DNA of 17,269 nucleotides, taken from positions 1 through 17,269 of the forward strand of contig JAEYPL010000163.1 in NCBI GenBank assembly GCA_023410905.1, given 5' to 3'. Shown here piece by piece: positions 14,163 to 17,269 of the stretch. A program made the translations under genes and the position numbers. The notes under the pieces are model-generated. The model did no database searches. It saw nothing but the letters and a program-made list of their open reading frames with translations, and was not told where the DNA came from. Position 1 is the stretch's first letter; each line of letters begins with the position of its first letter. The DNA comes from Pseudomonadota bacterium. GTDB taxonomy: Bacteria; Pseudomonadota; Alphaproteobacteria; Rhizobiales; Hyphomicrobiaceae.

Positions 14163-15677
14163 TCAGTTTCGCGAATGCTGATCGGATAGCTTTGCCAAAA
14201 CCTGATCGACACTCAGGCTGTCGGACTTCTGGCTTGGCGGGAATTCCCTGAAGGTGTCGATGAACTGCGCGACGACCTGCTGTGCCGGGACGAATGTCCA
14301 CATCTTGTCCGCCATCCACCGAAGATACATGCGCGATTCGAAGGCGAACCGCTCGAAAGGATCCTGGCGGAGATTGATGACAATCGGCCACGAAGGCGAC
14401 TTGCGATAGGCCTCCGTGATGTCACCTTCCATCAACGTGAAATGGATCTTCCAGTTCATGTAGCGCACGGCATTCAGATTGCCGCCCGCATCGAAATAGA
14501 AGATCTCCTTGCGCGCACCCGCGCCCTTGCCGCTGAGAAGCGCCGTTTGATCGTAGCCATCGAGGTGCACCTTGAACTTCTTGTCGCCTGAGGTGTACCC
14601 CTTCTTGAGCTTCTCCTTGATGTTCGGGTCTCCGGCGGCTGCCAACAGCGTCGGAAACCAGTCCTCCTGAGAAACGATGTCGTTGACGACGCGGCCTTTC
14701 GGCCACTTCGCCGGCCAGCGAGCCACGCATGGCACGCGGAAGCCGCCTTCCCAGGTCGTGCCTTTCTCGCCCTTGAAAGGCGTGTTGCCACCATCCGGCC
14801 AGCTCACGACTTCTGCGCCGTTATCCGTCGAAAATACGACGATGGTGTTCTCGGCAATGCCGAGGTCGTCGAGCTTGTCCAAGAGCTTTCCGACGACATA
14901 GTCGAGTTCCGCCAGGCCGTCGGCGTAGAGCCCGAAGCCGGTTTTGTTCTTCCACTTCTTCGAGAGATGCGTCCACACGTGACAGCGTGTCGAGTTATGC
15001 CATAGGAAGAAAGGCGTTCCTACCTTGTGACTGCGTTCGATGAAATCAAGCGAGGATTGCAGAAGATCCTCTTCTACCGTCTCCATGCGCTCGGTCGTAA
15101 GCGGGCCCGTGTCTTCGATGGACTGCTTGCCGACGCGCCCCCAACGCGGATCCTGCGTGGCATCGTCCTTGTCTGTCGCCTTGCTCTTGAGCACACCGCG
15201 GGGGCCGAACTTCTTGTGAAATTCCGGGTCCTTTGGATAGTCGGGATCTTCCGGCTCCTCTTCCGAATTCAAGTGATAGAGGTTGCCGTAGAACTCATCG
15301 AAACCATGCACCGTCGGAAGAAACTCATTGCGGTCACCGAGGTGGTTTTTGCCGATTTGAGCGGTCGCGTAACCGAGCGGCTTCAACGCTTCCGCGATCG
15401 TGATGTCGCCGGGCTGAACTCCCTGCTTCGATCCCGGCATGCCGATCGTCAGCATTCCAGTGCGGAACGGATGCTGCCCCAGGATGAATGAAGCACGACC
15501 GGCAGTGCAGGACTGCTGGGCATAGTGATCTGTGAAGAGGACGCCTTCGTCCGCAATCCGGTCGATATTTGGTGTCCGGCCCCCCATCAGACCGCGATGA
15601 TAGGCACTCACGTTATACGTACCGATATCATCGCCCCAGATGACGAGAATATTCGGCTTCGACGATTTGTCGGCCAT
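14163..15677 (-). CDS. Type I arylsulfatase (sulfatase family hydrolase)
   Basis: This 504-residue sulfatase hydrolyses sulfate esters using a formylglycine made from a cysteine. The modification motif is Cys57-Thr-Ala-Gly-Arg61, a C-X-A-X-R variant of the usual C-X-P-X-R. Metal and active-site residues are visible: Asp16/Asp17 near the N-terminus, Lys110 and His112 in GKNHLG, His233, and Asp285/Asn286 in STDNGAE. The N-terminus (MADKSSKPNILVIWGDD) has no signal peptide, so it probably acts in the cytosol. The start at 15677 has AGGAG 6 nt upstream; the longer frame would overlap the LysR gene. It lies 173 nt downstream of the LysR gene on the same strand and probably has its own promoter. 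The sulfate ester is unknown, and a phosphatase or phosphonate hydrolase role is less likely. Confidence 0.93.
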   Translation of the reverse strand: MADKSSKPNILVIWGDDIGTYNVSAYHRGLMGGRTPNIDRIADEGVLFTDHYAQQSCTAGRASFILGQHPFRTGMLTIGMPGSKQGVQPGDITIAEALKPLGYATAQIGKNHLGDRNEFLPTVHGFDEFYGNLYHLNSEEEPEDPDYPKDPEFHKKFGPRGVLKSKATDKDDATQDPRWGRVGKQSIEDTGPLTTERMETVEEDLLQSSLDFIERSHKVGTPFFLWHNSTRCHVWTHLSKKWKNKTGFGLYADGLAELDYVVGKLLDKLDDLGIAENTIVVFSTDNGAEVVSWPDGGNTPFKGEKGTTWEGGFRVPCVARWPAKWPKGRVVNDIVSQEDWFPTLLAAAGDPNIKEKLKKGYTSGDKKFKVHLDGYDQTALLSGKGAGARKEIFYFDAGGNLNAVRYMNWKIHFTLMEGDITEAYRKSPSWPIVINLRQDPFERFAFESRMYLRWMADKMWTFVPAQQVVAQFIDTFREFPPSQKSDSLSVDQVLAKLSDQHSRN

Positions 15678-15804
15678 GTTGCTCTCCTGCTGGCTTACTG
15701 CGCAGCGATGCTTGCGTATCCGCTGCCGCAGGAGCCATCCGGAGTAGTGCTGAGATGTTGTGCGGGTTTCCCGCGATCGGTGCCGCGAGCAATCACCATC
15801 GGGT

Positions 15805-15827
15805 ATACCGCGCAAACTCGACGGTAT
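15805..15827. promoter_or_regulatory. ATACCG-N11-CGGTAT dyad, candidate LysR-type binding site
   Basis: ATACCG (15805-15810) and CGGTAT (15822-15827) form a perfect 6-bp inverted repeat with an 11-nt spacer, the size of many LysR-type recognition sites built on a T-N11-A core. It lies 128-150 nt upstream of the sulfatase ATG and immediately after the LysR gene. Confidence 0.4.
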
Positions 15828-15850
15828 CTGCTCGTCAATGCCAACGGCCT

Positions 15851-16753
15851 CTACCGCCAGCCCTCCTTCTCGTAGGCATCCGCGAGGAAGTCGATGAACG
15901 CTCGGACCTTGGGAGAATTCTGCCGCCCTTGTGGCACAACCGCGTGAAGCTGCACGGCCTCGGGCACGTGGTCCGCTTCGAGCACAGGCACGAGACGGCC
16001 AACCTTGAGCGCCCGCGCCGCCTGCTCGTTCGATAGCCGGATGATACCGACGCCCGCGAGGCTCGCGAGATAGCAGGCCATGCCATCGTCGAAACGATAG
16101 CGACTGTCGACGCGAATGCGCCGCGTTCGTCCGGCACCGTCCTTGAAGGGCCACATATCGAGGTCTTCGGTCATCGACGCGAACAGGCACTCGTGGTGCA
16201 GGAGATCGTCGGGCGTATCGAGCTTCGGCGCCGAGGCGAGATATGCCGGTGACGCGCAGAGTATCCGGCGGAACGTCGCGAGCTTGCGCGCGACGAACGA
16301 GCTATCGGGGAGTGCACCGAGCCGGATCGCAATATCGATCTGATTCTCTACGATATCGATCCTGCGGCTCCCCACCGCGAACTCTATGCGGATATCGGGA
16401 TAGCGCTCGCGGAAGCGCGGCAAGGCACTGACGATCGTCGCGAAGCCGACGCCCGTCGCACAGGCGATGCGCAGCTCTCCACGAGGTGCGGCACCCTGGG
16501 CCATCACATCCGCTTCGCACTCGTCGATGTCGGCGAGAATTTTGCGCGAACGCGCGACGTACCGCTCGCCCTCGGCCGTCAACGTCACGCGACGGGTCGT
16601 GCGATTGAGCAGACGCACGCCAAGGCGCAGTTCGAGACGCTGCACGAGTTTGGCCACCGCCGACGGCGTAAGCCCGACGTCCTCGGCCGCGGCAGTGAAG
16701 CCGCCACGATCGGCCACGCGCACCATCACAAGCATTTCGTCAGGCTGTCGCAT
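15851..16753 (-). CDS. LysR-family transcriptional regulator
   Basis: This 300-residue protein has the LysR layout. A winged helix-turn-helix fills about residues 1-60, with FTAAAEDVGLTPSAVAKLVQ and LLNRTTRRVTLTAEG typical of the family. A linker helix follows (ARSRKILADIDECE), then an inducer-binding domain from about residue 92 (ELRIACATGVGFATIV...). The domain resembles the AaeR/DmlR-like group that senses organic acids or aromatics. The start at 16753 has only a weak ribosome binding site. Downstream on the same strand lies the sulfatase, with a dyad of LysR type between; upstream and divergent is a small gene. LysR regulators usually control the divergent neighbour, so either could be its target. 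Confidence 0.94.
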   Translation of the reverse strand: MRQPDEMLVMVRVADRGGFTAAAEDVGLTPSAVAKLVQRLELRLGVRLLNRTTRRVTLTAEGERYVARSRKILADIDECEADVMAQGAAPRGELRIACATGVGFATIVSALPRFRERYPDIRIEFAVGSRRIDIVENQIDIAIRLGALPDSSFVARKLATFRRILCASPAYLASAPKLDTPDDLLHHECLFASMTEDLDMWPFKDGAGRTRRIRVDSRYRFDDGMACYLASLAGVGIIRLSNEQAARALKVGRLVPVLEADHVPEAVQLHAVVPQGRQNSPKVRAFIDFLADAYEKEGWR

Positions 16754-16815
16754 TGCACACCTGCTGCCTCGGCACAGTCACGGCTTCGCAGGCGCGCGCG
16801 CATTTGCTCTCGGGC

Positions 16816-16838
16816 GCCCGCCTCAATTCTAGGCGGGC
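16816..16838. repeat. 8-bp hairpin in the lysR upstream region
   Basis: GCCCGCCT (16816-16823) and AGGCGGGC (16831-16838) form a perfect stem around a 7-nt loop, in the 274-nt divergent region between lysR and the small gene at 17028. ACTTTC follows on the + strand. It could be a terminator for an upstream transcript or an operator. The rest of 16754-17027 is AT-richer than average and holds no other gene I can support. Confidence 0.45.
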
Positions 16839-17027
16839 ACTTTCGGCGCCTGTTTATTTCGCACTTGGGATGGGGCTGTTTAGCATGAAGTGCAGCGGAT
16901 CTGCGAATGAAATTCCGCAATGTTTGTCCGCGGCACTGGATTATCAAATCGACCGGAACATGAGATCAACCCGATCCGCGCGGATAGCCTCGACCAGCGT
17001 GGAAAACACTCAGAGGAGATGATGAGC

Positions 17028-17246
17028 ATGAGCAACAAGCACACACACAACAGCGCACACCTGGCGGGTGCAGGCGCTCCGAAATCGACGAACGTAGCAC
17101 TTGCCGATTTTCCGAGCGCGATTGTAACGCTGCCGAAAACGCAAGCACACGTGGCCGTCGAGCGCGTGGTGCGACGTGACATGCACGTGGGCCTGAAATT
17201 TCTCGGCATGAAAGCGGATCACATCCGACGATTCACATTCGTCTGA
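17028..17246 (+). CDS. Small hypothetical protein (72 aa)
   Basis: I do not recognise this 72-residue protein. The start is set by AGAGGAG at 17012-17018: the ATG at 17028 is 9 nt downstream, while in-frame ATGs at 17019 and 17022 are too close. The N-terminus is polar and His/Asn-rich (MSNKHTHNSAHLAGAGAPKS). The rest has a hydrophobic stretch (LADFPSAIVTLP) and a basic C-terminal half (VERVVRRDMHVGLKFLG). No signal peptide, membrane segment or cysteine is present. It is divergent from the LysR gene with 274 nt between starts, which makes it a possible LysR target. A good ribosome binding site supports it being real, but codon evidence from so short a frame is limited. Confidence 0.55.
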   Translation: MSNKHTHNSAHLAGAGAPKSTNVALADFPSAIVTLPKTQAHVAVERVVRRDMHVGLKFLGMKADHIRRFTFV

Positions 17247-17269
17247 TCTCGCTTTCACCAACCCACAAT

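Noticed and set aside
15678..16190. N-terminal extension of the sulfatase frame
   Set aside because: It overlaps the LysR gene, while the ATG at 15677 has a strong AGGAG and the sulfatase fold begins there.

Overview
The window is GC-rich chromosomal DNA with dense, mostly well-separated genes and strong AGGAG/GGAG ribosome binding sites. Gene content (bifunctional argJ, apaG, ispG, a znuB-type permease, a 3-hydroxybutyrate dehydrogenase of the polyhydroxybutyrate type, several broad-specificity catabolic enzymes) and protein style suggest an alphaproteobacterium, probably of the order Hyphomicrobiales. This is inferred from family resemblance only; no rRNA or other decisive marker is present.

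Region 1 (1-5074, + strand) is a catabolic operon: the tail of an unidentified gene, a molybdenum hydroxylase large subunit, a four-carbon acid sugar kinase (DUF1537/OtnK family), a class II aldolase-type decarboxylase (OtnC family) and an SDR dehydrogenase. The kinase and decarboxylase start codons sit at tight junctions (36-nt gap, then a 4-base stop/start overlap). The set reads as oxidation of a sugar or sugar acid, phosphorylation at C4 and decarboxylation towards a triose phosphate. The exact substrate is not visible, and no small FeS or FAD subunit for the molybdenum enzyme lies in the window.

Region 2 (5082-9161, - strand) is a housekeeping block: znuB, ispG, apaG, argE and a small ribbon-helix-helix-like protein. 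apaG, argE and the small gene are closely spaced and probably co-transcribed. A divergent control region (9162-9331) separates znuB from argJ and carries two dyads, one of which may be a Zur operator. argJ (+) converges on a 3-hydroxybutyrate dehydrogenase (-) through a long terminator-like hairpin. That dehydrogenase is preceded on its strand by a two-domain family III CoA-transferase.

Region 3 (12900-14160) is accessory in character: an AT-richer gene for a zinc-ribbon DUF4145 protein lies directly upstream of a complete tRNA-Leu(UAA) gene. Such composition beside a tRNA suggests acquired DNA.

Region 4 (14163-17269) holds a cytosolic-looking type I arylsulfatase, an upstream LysR regulator on the same strand, a dyad with 11-nt spacing between them that could be a LysR-type site, and a divergent 72-residue protein of unknown function. 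No rRNA, CRISPR array, insertion sequence or transposase was seen.
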